Assembly (NCBI GenBank): GCA_016935775.1
Contig: JAFGQF010000195.1
Coordinates: 1-7,743 of the forward strand
DNA: 7,743 nt
Direction of reading: 5' to 3'
From: Caldifarciminota bacterium
GTDB taxonomy: Bacteria; Hydrothermota; Tepidihabitantia; Tepidihabitantales; Tepidihabitantaceae
The notes beneath the pieces are model-generated. The model was not told the DNA's origin and searched no databases. It worked only from the letters and a program-made list of their open reading frames with translations. The translations under genes and the position numbers were made by a program. Positions 1 to 6,792 of this stretch are shown here, in pieces. Every line of letters begins with the position of its first letter. Within the stretch, counting starts at the first letter, position 1.

Positions 1-191
1 ATGTCGTGGAACTTCAGGTCGAGGAACACCTCGACCCCGGCCGCGACGAACTCGCGGACGATGCCGGGACCGGCGCGGCCGAACAGGTCCATCTGCAGCT
101 TGTAGCAGTCCACTTCCCGGCCGAGCCGGCCGAGCCACTGAAGCGCCCGCTCGCGGTCGCCGACGTTCAGCGCCAGGCAGAGCCTGGTCAA
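1..191 (-). CDS. pyrF: Orotidine 5'-phosphate decarboxylase PyrF, N-terminal part, cut by the window edge
   Basis: PyrF decarboxylates orotidine 5'-phosphate to UMP, the last step of de novo pyrimidine synthesis, in the cytoplasm. Only the first 63 codons are in the window. They read as the family's first beta strand (LCLALN), the lysine strand (YKLQMDLF, K31) and the catalytic strand FLDLKFHD with the Asp-Lys-Asp set D58, K60 and D63. These keep the spacing of the Bacillus-type enzyme, offset by two residues. Start chosen: TTG at 191-189, which overlaps the pyrD stop as TTGA and has a perfect AGGAGG five bases upstream. The oddity is N9, where the family has the first-strand Asp (Bacillus D11) that contacts the substrate ribose. 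It is the last visible gene of the lipoprotein-pyrK-pyrD-pyrF operon. Family assignment is secure; whether the protein is complete and active cannot be judged from this fragment. Confidence 0.93.
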   Translation of the reverse strand, partial: MTRLCLALNVGDRERALQWLGRLGREVDCYKLQMDLFGRAGPGIVREFVAAGVEVFLDLKFHD

Positions 192-1093
192 TCTTCCCTC
201 CTCGTCCGGCCGACGATGTCGGCCCAGGATTCGGCGCCGAGGTCGCGGCACAGCCGGCGCAGCCCGGTCCAGACCCGCGCCGCGGCGTCGGGCTCGACCA
301 GGCTCGCGGTGCCGACCTGGACCAGTGCCGCGCCCGCGCTCAGGAAGTCGAGCGCGTCCCGGCCGTCCATTATCCCGCCGCAGCCGATGACCGGGATGCC
401 GACCGCGGCCGCCACCCGGTCCACGCAGTAGAGCGCGAAAGGCTTCAAGGCCGGGCCGGACATCCCGCCGTTGCGGCCGCCGAGGAAGGGCCGGCCGTTC
501 GCGTTCAGCGCCAGCCCGAAAAGCGTGTTGATGACCGTGACCGCGTCCGCGCCGCCCGCTTCGGCCGCCCGCGCGGTCGCGACCGGGTCGGTGAAGTTGG
601 CGGTCAGCTTGACCACCACCGGCCGGTCGGTGCGCGCCCGCGCCCGGCGGGTGATATCCTCGACCAGCTTCGGGTCCTGGCCGAAGGCCGCGCCGCCGTG
701 CCCGACATTGGGACAGGAAAGATTCAGCTCGAACCCGGCGACCGGCTCGCGGTCCAGCTCGCCGACCAGCCGGTCGAACTCCCCGGGTTCGAACCCGGCG
801 ACGTTGACGATGACCCGCGTGCCCAGCGCGGCCACCTCAGGCAGCACCTCGTCGCGGAACCGCTCGAGTCCCGGGTTCTCGAGCCCGACCGAGTTGAGGA
901 TGCCGCCCGGGAACTCGAAGATGCGCGGGCCCGGGTTGCCGGCCCGCGGCTCGACCGTGATGCCCTTGGTGACGACCCCGCCCAGCCGGGCCGAGACCGC
1001 CTTGAACCTCAGCCCGAACTCCCAGGTCCCGGACGCGGCCAGCACCGGGTTGGCGAACTCGACCCCGCGCAGCCGGACCGAGTGGTTCTTCAC
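188..1093 (-). CDS. pyrD: Dihydroorotate dehydrogenase, class 1B catalytic subunit (PyrD/PyrDB)
   Basis: This FMN subunit oxidises dihydroorotate to orotate and passes electrons to PyrK, which reduces NAD+; it acts in the cytoplasm. The product is 301 residues, normal for the family. Visible motifs are TKGIT (K44), the substrate loop NSVGLENPG (67-75), NLSCPN with the class 1 catalytic base C127, VKLTAN (K162), NT at 189-190, and the FMN-phosphate glycines GGI (239-241) and GT (261-262). A cysteine rather than a serine base, together with an adjacent pyrK, marks class 1B. Start: GTG at 1093-1091, overlapping the pyrK stop as GTGA, with GAGG seven bases upstream. The stop overlaps the pyrF start, so the three pyr genes are probably translationally coupled. 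I see nothing broken or missing. Confidence 0.96.
   Translation of the reverse strand: MKNHSVRLRGVEFANPVLAASGTWEFGLRFKAVSARLGGVVTKGITVEPRAGNPGPRIFEFPGGILNSVGLENPGLERFRDEVLPEVAALGTRVIVNVAGFEPGEFDRLVGELDREPVAGFELNLSCPNVGHGGAAFGQDPKLVEDITRRARARTDRPVVVKLTANFTDPVATARAAEAGGADAVTVINTLFGLALNANGRPFLGGRNGGMSGPALKPFALYCVDRVAAAVGIPVIGCGGIMDGRDALDFLSAGAALVQVGTASLVEPDAAARVWTGLRRLCRDLGAESWADIVGRTRRED
197..202 (-). promoter_or_regulatory. Shine-Dalgarno AGGAGG of pyrF
   Basis: AGGAGG on the minus strand (202 down to 197) lies inside the last codons of pyrD and five bases before the TTG at 191. It is a full match to the anti-Shine-Dalgarno sequence and is the main reason to accept the TTG start. No in-frame ATG is nearby. 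Confidence 0.8.
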
Positions 1094-1845
1094 AGCTCAA
1101 CCTCGTCGAGCCGGACCACCGGCCCCTCCTGGCAGAACCGGGTGTAACCCCCGCCCTTGCGCGGCAACGCGCAGCAGTAGCAGATGCCGGTGCCGCAGCC
1201 CATCCGCTCCTCGAAGAACCCCCACGCCTCGGCGCCCTTCACCCGCCGGGCGAGGTCGGCAAGCATCGCAAGCGGTCCGCAGGCATAGACCAACTGCCCG
1301 GTGCCCGGGTGGACGTTCTTCACCACCAGGTCGGTCACCGGCCCGCGATGGCCGTGGCTGCCGTCGTCGGTCGCGAACCCGACCTCGAGCCGCAACCGGC
1401 TGAACTCGCGCGTCAGGATCAGGCCCTCGGCCGCGCGCGCCCCAAGGAATACCTTGACCCGGTTCTCATCCCGCAGCCGCCGGGCGAGCAACAACAGCGG
1501 CGCGGCGCCGACCCCACCGCCGCAGAGCAGCACGGTCCGGCGTTTCGGCAGCCTGACCGGCCGGCCCAGCGGGCCAAGGATGTCGAGTTCGTCGCCCGGC
1601 CGCAGTTGCGCCAGCAGCGCGGTGCCCCGGCCCGGCGCCCGGAAAACCAGCCTGAGCCGGTCGCGCTCGACGTCGCAGACCGACAGCGGCCGCCGGAGCA
1701 GCGGGTCCGGCCCTGGTCCCGGCTTGAGATTGAGGAAATGGCCTGGCCGGCAGGCGCGGGCCAGGCCCGGGTGCTCGAACCAGAGCGACCAGATGCCCGG
1801 CGCGACCTCGGCGTTGGCGACCACCGGCGCGCGCAGGCTCTTCAC
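1090..1845 (-). CDS. pyrK: Dihydroorotate dehydrogenase electron transfer subunit PyrK (FAD, 2Fe-2S)
   Basis: PyrK carries electrons from the FMN of PyrD through a [2Fe-2S] cluster and FAD to NAD+. The 251-residue product has the ferredoxin-reductase layout. An N-terminal beta-barrel carries the FAD motif RRPLSV (51-56). A nucleotide-binding half starts at LLCGGGVGAAPLL (106-118) and includes YACGPLAML (187-195). The C-terminal cluster loop has C217, C222, C225 and C238 in the family spacing C-x4-C-x2-C-x12-C. C224 is an extra cysteine giving YCC, not needed for the usual ligation. The start is GTG at 1845-1843, overlapping the stop of the upstream lipoprotein gene as GTGA. The only purine-rich site, GGAG at 1860-1857, is 11 bases away, so translation may depend on coupling. 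Assignment is secure from motifs and the adjacent pyrD. Confidence 0.95.
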   Translation of the reverse strand: MKSLRAPVVANAEVAPGIWSLWFEHPGLARACRPGHFLNLKPGPGPDPLLRRPLSVCDVERDRLRLVFRAPGRGTALLAQLRPGDELDILGPLGRPVRLPKRRTVLLCGGGVGAAPLLLLARRLRDENRVKVFLGARAAEGLILTREFSRLRLEVGFATDDGSHGHRGPVTDLVVKNVHPGTGQLVYACGPLAMLADLARRVKGAEAWGFFEERMGCGTGICYCCALPRKGGGYTRFCQEGPVVRLDEVEL

Positions 1846-3686
1846 CGGACCAGGTACTCCACCCGGCGGTCGCGCCAGTACTCATCCGGCGACCGGGATA
1901 CCGTCTCCGACTCGCCGCGGCTCTCGACCCTCAGCCGACCCGGGTCCACCCCGGCGCTCACCAGCCGGTCGCGCACCGCCTCGGCCCGCTTCCGGCCCAG
2001 CTCGCGGTTGTACTCCTCGGTGCCAACCGGGTCGGTGTGGCCGACGATGGCGACAACCAGGTCGCCGGACTCCTTGATCGCCTTCGCCGCGGCATCGAGA
2101 GCCGCCCGCTCGTCACCGGCTATGTCCCAGCGGTCAAAGCCGAACCGCACCGGCTCCAGCCGCCCAATGCCGGTATCGGGCGGCGCGGCCGGCGGTTTGG
2201 GTTCGGGCTGCGGGGAGGGCCTGACCGGCGGCTCCGGCTTCGGCCCGGGCAGCGGCTTCGGCTCCTCGTGGGGCTCGGGCGCGAAGCCGGCAATCGTGTC
2301 CGGCCGCGGCGGCTCGGGCGGCGACGGTCTCGGGGCGAGCGTGTCCGGCTTCGGCGGCCCGGGCTTCCGGCGCTCGGGAACCTTCTCTCCCAGCCAGCGC
2401 CGCGCCTCGTCGCCGTACTCGGTGTCGCGGTACCCGGCGATGACCTCGTTCAACACCCGGTTCGTCGCCGCTGAATCGCCCCGGACGTGGCGCTCGATCC
2501 ACGCCACGGCGAGCAGCGCCTTGGGCGCCCACTCGCTCCCCGGGAAAGAATCGTGCACCGCGCGGTAGTACCGAACCGCCTCGTCATATTCGGCCAGGTT
2601 CAGGTTGTGCACCTCGGCGAGCAGGAACAGCGCCTCGGCCGGCGCACGCTCGGTCGAATCGCCCTGGGCGAGCGCATCCAGCAGGGCCAGCCGCTTCACC
2701 GCCAGCACGCCGAAGTCCGAGTTGGCGCGACGGGAACGGGCGGTGTCATAGTGCGCCTGGGCCAGCTCGAAGCTCTTCTGCTCTTCGTGGAACTTGCCGA
2801 TGCGGTAGAACGCCTCGGCCCCGATGTCCGAGTTGCCCCGGACCCGCGACCAGGCTGCCAGCGCCTCGTTGGGCTTGCCCAGCTCGGCCTGGGCCCGGCC
2901 CAGCAGCACGTTGGCCTCGTCGTCAAGTTCGGCATACCGGCCCAGCACGTCCTGGGCCTGGCGGACGGCCTCTGTCGGGTCGCCCAGTTCCAGCCGGCAG
3001 GCCGCGGCCCGGAGCCGGGCCTCGGCCCGCTTCTTGGGGTCGCGCAGCAGGCGCACCAGCCGGTCGTACGACGCCCCGGCCTCTTCCCACCGCTCCAGCC
3101 GGTAGCAACTCTCGGCCAGCCGCTCGACCGCGTCCGCGACCCGGTCCGACCTTGGGAACCGCTCGATGAAGGCCGCCAGCGAATCCGCTGCCCGGCCGTA
3201 CTCCTCGCGCCGGTAGAACGACACCGCCAGCTCGTAGGCCGCCTCGTCGCGCAGCCTGGGATGGCTCTGCTGGACGTCCCCGAGCACGACCCGAGCATCG
3301 CCGAACTGCCCGTCGCGCAACAGCGACATCCCGCGAAAGAGCCGGGCCTCGGGCACCAGCGGCGAGTTCGGGAAAGCCAGCGCCAGCCGCTCGAAATGGC
3401 GCAGCGCCTTGCCGTACTGGCCCATCTCGTAGTAGGACCGGCCGATGAGGAAGGTCGCGTCGTCAACCCAGCGCGACTGGGGCCAGCGCGAGATGACCAG
3501 GGCCGACTTCTCGATCGACTTCTCGAACCGGGCCTTCGCCTGGCTCACCTGCTGCTGCTCCTTGAGCTTGAGCCCGTCCCGGTAGTAGTTCCGGGCGTTG
3601 TAGAAGGTATTGAAGTAGGCGCACCCGGTGGCGAGCAAAACCACGAGGGGCAACAGCCGGCGCAGCCTGGTGGGGGAAGCGGTCAA
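1842..3686 (-). CDS. TPR lipoprotein with C-terminal OmpA/Pal peptidoglycan-binding domain
   Basis: I predict a 614-residue lipoprotein, tethered to the outer membrane and binding the cell wall. The start chosen is TTG at 3686, with GAGGA four bases upstream. It gives an ideal lipoprotein signal: basic TRLRR, a hydrophobic stretch, then LATGC with the lipidated Cys at 22. An ATG at 3764 is in frame but would put 26 polar residues before the signal and overlaps the promoter region. Residues about 23-433 are a tetratricopeptide array, recognisable by recurring pairs such as EMGQYGKALRHFERL and EYDEAVRYYRAVHDSFP. Residues 434-508 are a Pro/Lys/Glu-rich linker with three PDT motifs. Residues 509-614 are OmpA_C, with GHTD (D552), LGRKRAEAV and RDRRVE (R607, R608), the places where the family binds diaminopimelate. 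The layout combines CpoB/BamD-like repeats with Pal in one chain. The exact role is unknown; envelope assembly or wall tethering is inference. Confidence 0.88.
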   Translation of the reverse strand: MTASPTRLRRLLPLVVLLATGCAYFNTFYNARNYYRDGLKLKEQQQVSQAKARFEKSIEKSALVISRWPQSRWVDDATFLIGRSYYEMGQYGKALRHFERLALAFPNSPLVPEARLFRGMSLLRDGQFGDARVVLGDVQQSHPRLRDEAAYELAVSFYRREEYGRAADSLAAFIERFPRSDRVADAVERLAESCYRLERWEEAGASYDRLVRLLRDPKKRAEARLRAAACRLELGDPTEAVRQAQDVLGRYAELDDEANVLLGRAQAELGKPNEALAAWSRVRGNSDIGAEAFYRIGKFHEEQKSFELAQAHYDTARSRRANSDFGVLAVKRLALLDALAQGDSTERAPAEALFLLAEVHNLNLAEYDEAVRYYRAVHDSFPGSEWAPKALLAVAWIERHVRGDSAATNRVLNEVIAGYRDTEYGDEARRWLGEKVPERRKPGPPKPDTLAPRPSPPEPPRPDTIAGFAPEPHEEPKPLPGPKPEPPVRPSPQPEPKPPAAPPDTGIGRLEPVRFGFDRWDIAGDERAALDAAAKAIKESGDLVVAIVGHTDPVGTEEYNRELGRKRAEAVRDRLVSAGVDPGRLRVESRGESETVSRSPDEYWRDRRVEYLVR

Positions 3687-3690
3687 CGAG

Positions 3691-3695
3691 TCCTC
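3691..3695 (-). promoter_or_regulatory. Shine-Dalgarno GAGGA of the lipoprotein gene
   Basis: GAGGA on the minus strand lies four bases before the TTG at 3686. It favours this start over the in-frame TTG at 3701, which has no comparable site, and over the ATG at 3764. The resulting signal peptide fits the lipobox well. Confidence 0.6.
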
Positions 3696-3700
3696 GCTCA

Positions 3701-3728
3701 ACTCTATTCGCGGCCGGTGCCGAGTCAA
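3701..3728 (-). promoter_or_regulatory. Possible promoter of the lipoprotein-pyrKDF operon
   Basis: Minus strand: TTGACT (3728-3723), 16 bases, TAGAGT (3706-3701). The -35 is strong and the -10 matches the consensus at four of six positions. Transcription would begin near 3694, only about eight bases before the TTG start and inside the ribosome site, so either the leader is very short or the real promoter lies further upstream. Its -35 is 11 bases from the -35 of the divergent tldD promoter. Confidence 0.4.
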
Positions 3729-3739
3729 GCCGGCCGGGC

Positions 3740-3767
3740 TTGAAACCGCCCACCCCGCGGGCATAAT
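3740..3767 (+). promoter_or_regulatory. Promoter of tldD-tldE
   Basis: TTGAAA (3740-3745), 16 bases, CATAAT (3762-3767). Each box differs from the sigma-70 consensus by one base, in an otherwise GC-rich stretch. Transcription would start near 3774, giving a leader of about 42 bases before the tldD ATG. I see no riboswitch or attenuator in that leader. Confidence 0.7.
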
Positions 3768-3803
3768 GGAAATCTCACATGGGATTCGACGAAATCAATA
3801 CCC

Positions 3804-3809
3804 AAGGAG
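3804..3809 (+). promoter_or_regulatory. Shine-Dalgarno AAGGAG of tldD
   Basis: AAGGAG sits six bases before the ATG at 3816. The in-frame TTG at 3810 directly abuts this site and so cannot use it; this fixes the ATG as the start. Confidence 0.85.
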
Positions 3810-3815
3810 TTGACA

Positions 3816-5300
3816 ATGACCGCGACACCTGAGAAAATCGCCGGCGTCGTCCGGCCGCAGCTCGAGCGGCTGCTGGCCGAGGGCGGCAGCTTCGGCGACG
3901 CCCGGTTCTATGCCGAGGACGCCAACCAGCGGCTGATGCTCTACGACGGCAACCTCGAAAGCAACACCCGGACCGACGAGCAGGGCATCGGCGTCCGGGT
4001 CCTCTGGCACGGCGCCTGGGGCTTTGCCGCCACCGCCGACCTCGACGCCATCCCCGCCTGCTTCGACCGCGCGCTGGCCAACGCCCGCGCCGCGGCGCAA
4101 CTGCCCGGCTTCCCCAAGGACATGGGCCCGGCCCGGCCGTCGAAGGGCGAGTACGTCGCCCCGGTCGAAAAGGACCCGTTCGACGTCCCGCTCGCCGACA
4201 AGCTCGCCTTCCTGAAGGGACTGGACGAGCAACTGAAGGGCGAGGGCATCGCCCAGCGGGTGGTGTCGGCCCGGTTCCAGCGCCGGCGCATCCACTACTG
4301 GAACACCGAGGGCACCGAGGTCAGCCGCCGGGTGATGAACACCTTCGCCACGATGATGGTGATGGCGCCCGACAAGGACGGCCGCACCCAGCGCCGCTCG
4401 GTCGAGCTCAACTCGGACGGCGCCGGCACCCGCGGCTGGGAATGGCTGGCCGACGAAAACTGCTTCGCCGGCCACGCCGAGCGCATCAAGCAGGACCTCG
4501 CCGCCATCCTCGCCGCCGAACCCCTGCCGCCCGGCAGGCGCGACCTCATCATCCTGCCCGGCCAGGGCTTCCTCCAGGTCCACGAGACCATCGGCCACGC
4601 GCTCGAGCTCGACCGCATCCTCGGCTACGAGCTGTCGTTTGCCGGCGGCTCGCACGTCCGGCCCGAGATGATCGGCAAGCTCCGCTACGGGTCGGACAAG
4701 CTCAACTGCCGGGCCGGCGTCACCGCCAACTCGCCCGGCACCTTCGGCTACGACGACGAGGGCACGCCCCAGCGCGACTACTACCTCATCAAGGAAGGCA
4801 TCCTGGTCAACGTCCTCTCCTCGCGCACCGACCTCGGCGAAGCCAACGCCCGGGCCGGCCGCGAGGTGGTCAAGGAATCCGGGACCGCGGCCCGGGCCTG
4901 CGCCTTCTACCGCACCCCGATTGACCGGATGACCAACATCAACATCGACGCGGGCCCGGACGGCACGCTCGACGACATCGTCCGGGCGACCGAGGACGGC
5001 ATCATCGTCGACACGCCGGTGTCGTGGTCGATCGGCTCCAACCGCGAGCACTTCCACTTCGGCACCGAAATCGCCTGGGAGGTGAAAGACGGCAAGCGCG
5101 GCCGGGTGTTCAAGAACACGACCTACCAGGGCCACACCCTCGAGTTCTGGAACTCGCTCGACAAGGTCGGCGACGAATCCACCTGGAAGCTCCAGTCGGT
5201 GCCCAACTGCGGCAAGGGCGAGCCCAACCAGATAATGGAGCTCGGCCACGGCATCCCGGTGATGCGGTTCAAGAACGTCCAGACCGGGGAAAAGGAGTAG
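3816..5300 (+). CDS. tldD: TldD metalloprotease subunit
   Basis: TldD is the catalytic subunit of the TldD/TldE heterodimeric zinc protease, which in E. coli degrades unfolded peptides, matures microcin B17 and acts on the antitoxin CcdA. The 494-residue product has the family's N-terminal domain, with GIGVRVL then GAWGFAAT near residues 56-72. It also has the active-site HETIGH (H256, E257, H261), matching HExxxH, and the C-terminal cysteine ligand C465 in VPNCGKGEP. The FGYDDEGTPQRDYYLIKEG stretch (310-328) is also typical. All zinc ligands and the catalytic Glu are present, so it should be active. Start: ATG at 3816, set by AAGGAG. The tldE gene begins two bases after the stop. The substrate here is unknown: no peptide precursor, modification enzyme or toxin-antitoxin pair is visible nearby. 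Confidence 0.95.
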   Translation: MTATPEKIAGVVRPQLERLLAEGGSFGDARFYAEDANQRLMLYDGNLESNTRTDEQGIGVRVLWHGAWGFAATADLDAIPACFDRALANARAAAQLPGFPKDMGPARPSKGEYVAPVEKDPFDVPLADKLAFLKGLDEQLKGEGIAQRVVSARFQRRRIHYWNTEGTEVSRRVMNTFATMMVMAPDKDGRTQRRSVELNSDGAGTRGWEWLADENCFAGHAERIKQDLAAILAAEPLPPGRRDLIILPGQGFLQVHETIGHALELDRILGYELSFAGGSHVRPEMIGKLRYGSDKLNCRAGVTANSPGTFGYDDEGTPQRDYYLIKEGILVNVLSSRTDLGEANARAGREVVKESGTAARACAFYRTPIDRMTNINIDAGPDGTLDDIVRATEDGIIVDTPVSWSIGSNREHFHFGTEIAWEVKDGKRGRVFKNTTYQGHTLEFWNSLDKVGDESTWKLQSVPNCGKGEPNQIMELGHGIPVMRFKNVQTGEKE

Positions 5301-5302
5301 CC

Positions 5303-6679
5303 ATGCTCGAACCCAGAATCCGCGAACTGCTCACCCGGGCGCGCGACGACGCCCGCAAGCGCGGGGTCAGCGCCGAGTTCAACCTCCACCGCGAGAAATC
5401 GAGCCTCATCCGGCTCGGCAACTCCTCGGTCGCGCTCGCCACCCACGAGGAGCTCACCCGGCTCGACATCTCGGTCCAGGACGGCCGTAAGGTCGGCTCG
5501 TTCTCGCTTACCGCCGACGTCACCGCCGACCAGCTCAAGAACGCGCTTGGCCACGCCGAGGAGAACTGCCGCGCTGCCCTGCCCAAGGACTACGAGCCGA
5601 TCTTCGGCACTGTCGAGGAACCGGTTGACGACTCCGCCGGCTTCGACCCGGAGCTGGAGTCCCTCTCCCCCGAGGCCAAGACCGGGCTCTGCGCCGCGGT
5701 CATCAAGGCGGTCAAACCGAAAGGCGCGTACGACTTCTCCGGCTCGTGGTCAACCGGCTCGACCGAGATGTACTACATCACCACCGCCAACGACAACGAG
5801 GCCTTCCGGAAGCTGACCGACGGCCGCCTGGTGCTGGTGCTGAAAGAACAGCAGAAGAAGTGGGAGCTCTCGGTCGAGCGCACCCAGAAAGCGGCCGGCG
5901 CCTTCACCGCCGGCGACATCATCGCCGAGTTCGAATCGCTGCTGCCGGTCTACGAGGGCGCGGAAGGCTTCCGCACCGCGGTCGGCCGCCAGCGGGTGCT
6001 GTTCGGCGCCCAGGCGGTTGCCGAGCTGCTCGGGCTGGCGGTCTGGGGCGGGTTCATCGGCCGGCTCTACGAGGAAAAACGCTCCTACACCGCCGGGATG
6101 AAGCCGGGCGACAAGCTGTTCGCCGACGCCGTCACGATCACCGACGACCCGGAGAACCGGGACGTGTTCGGGATGCCGTTCGACTTCTCGGGCAAGCGCC
6201 GCCGCCGGTTCACCCTGGTGGAGAACGGCGTCCTGCGCGGCCTGCTCTACGACACGATGGCGGCGGCCAAGTACGGCCGCAAGCCCACCGGTCACGACCT
6301 CGGCAACGACGACTTCGTGCTCGCGCCGGGCAGGGGCGAGCCCGGGCTCGACGCCGGCTGCAAGCTCGCCGGCGACGCGCTCTATATCCCCCACCTCCAC
6401 TACATCCACCTGCCCGACCCCACCAAGGGGCTGTTCACCGGCTCATCGCGCTTCAACGCGCTGCGGCTCCAGGGCGGCAGGTTCACCGCCCCGCTCTTCT
6501 CCACCCGGGTCACCGACACCTCGCCCTCGGTCTTCGGAAACGTCGTCGCGCTCTCCTCGAAGAACGTGCCGGTGAACACCTCGAGCACCTATGCCCGCCG
6601 GTCGCCGACCGCGGTCAGCGTGCCCGAGTGGCTGCTCTGCGACAACGTCCGCATCACCGACGTCGCCGACAGCTTCTAG
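5303..6679 (+). CDS. tldE: TldE (PmbA) subunit of the TldD/TldE protease
   Basis: This is the non-catalytic partner of TldD, which shapes the chamber where substrate is threaded. The 458-residue product shares the TldD-family fold: N-terminal EFNLHREKSSLIRLGNS, the central RVLFGAQAVAELL (residues 233-245), and the C-terminal strand region GLFTGSSRFNALRLQGG. It lacks HExxxH, as expected for TldE. Its C-terminal half resembles the branch in which a DP-T-x-x-x-TG motif replaces the E. coli VTGDYSRGA; here that segment has three close histidines, H364, H366 and H369. Start: ATG at 5303 with AAAGGAG (5291-5297) overlapping the end of tldD. The two-base gap implies co-translation in fixed ratio. 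A GC-only hairpin follows 17 bases after the stop. Assignment rests on the family motifs and pairing with tldD. Confidence 0.92.
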   Translation: MLEPRIRELLTRARDDARKRGVSAEFNLHREKSSLIRLGNSSVALATHEELTRLDISVQDGRKVGSFSLTADVTADQLKNALGHAEENCRAALPKDYEPIFGTVEEPVDDSAGFDPELESLSPEAKTGLCAAVIKAVKPKGAYDFSGSWSTGSTEMYYITTANDNEAFRKLTDGRLVLVLKEQQKKWELSVERTQKAAGAFTAGDIIAEFESLLPVYEGAEGFRTAVGRQRVLFGAQAVAELLGLAVWGGFIGRLYEEKRSYTAGMKPGDKLFADAVTITDDPENRDVFGMPFDFSGKRRRRFTLVENGVLRGLLYDTMAAAKYGRKPTGHDLGNDDFVLAPGRGEPGLDAGCKLAGDALYIPHLHYIHLPDPTKGLFTGSSRFNALRLQGGRFTAPLFSTRVTDTSPSVFGNVVALSSKNVPVNTSSTYARRSPTAVSVPEWLLCDNVRITDVADSF

Positions 6680-6696
6680 CAGGGCTCGAATCCACT

Positions 6697-6723
6697 CGGC
6701 GGGCGGGGCTCTCCCGCCCGCCG
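6697..6723 (+). terminator. Hairpin terminator after tldE
   Basis: A perfect 11-bp GC-only stem, 6697-6707 paired with 6713-6723, closes a five-base loop GCTCT. It starts 17 bases after the tldE stop. The following tract has only three T (6728-6730), so termination may be incomplete or assisted by Rho or pausing. Its right arm overlaps the left arm of the next hairpin. Confidence 0.6.
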
Positions 6724-6737
6724 CCCGTTTCGGCGGC
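6720..6737 (+). terminator. Second, overlapping hairpin before the tRNA promoter
   Basis: GCCGCC (6720-6725) pairs with GGCGGC (6732-6737) around the loop CGTTTC. It shares four bases with the 11-bp stem, so the two cannot fully form together. It abuts the -35 box of the tRNA promoter. It could be a second terminator half or chance in GC-rich DNA. Confidence 0.3.
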
Positions 6738-6765
6738 TTGACTGCCCGGCCGGCGCGGCTATTCT
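6738..6765 (+). promoter_or_regulatory. Promoter of tRNA-Leu
   Basis: TTGACT (6738-6743), 16 bases, TATTCT (6760-6765). Transcription would begin near 6772, about 20 bases before the mature tRNA 5' end, which leaves a short leader for RNase P to remove. Confidence 0.65.
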
Positions 6766-6792
6766 TACGCCGTTCGACAACCCGTGACCTGT

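Noticed and set aside
2487..3743. A 418-codon open frame antisense to the lipoprotein gene
   Set aside because: Same effect: the sense strand encodes a signal peptide, TPRs and OmpA. The antisense product has no recognisable feature and no ribosome site.
3810..3815. TTGACA directly before the tldD ATG as a -35 box
   Set aside because: No -10 lies 16-18 bases downstream, inside tldD. The TTG here is also not the start, as it abuts the Shine-Dalgarno.
3795..5249. A 484-codon open frame antisense to tldD
   Set aside because: It is a by-product of G/C third-position codon bias in tldD. It reads as low-complexity Val/Gly/Ala/Asp sequence, has no family motif, and the sense strand has every TldD motif.
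3816..6679. A peptide-modification (RiPP) or toxin-antitoxin cluster around tldD/tldE
   Set aside because: TldD/TldE mature such peptides in some bacteria, but no precursor peptide, cyclase, transporter or toxin pair is visible. The pair is widespread as a housekeeping protease.
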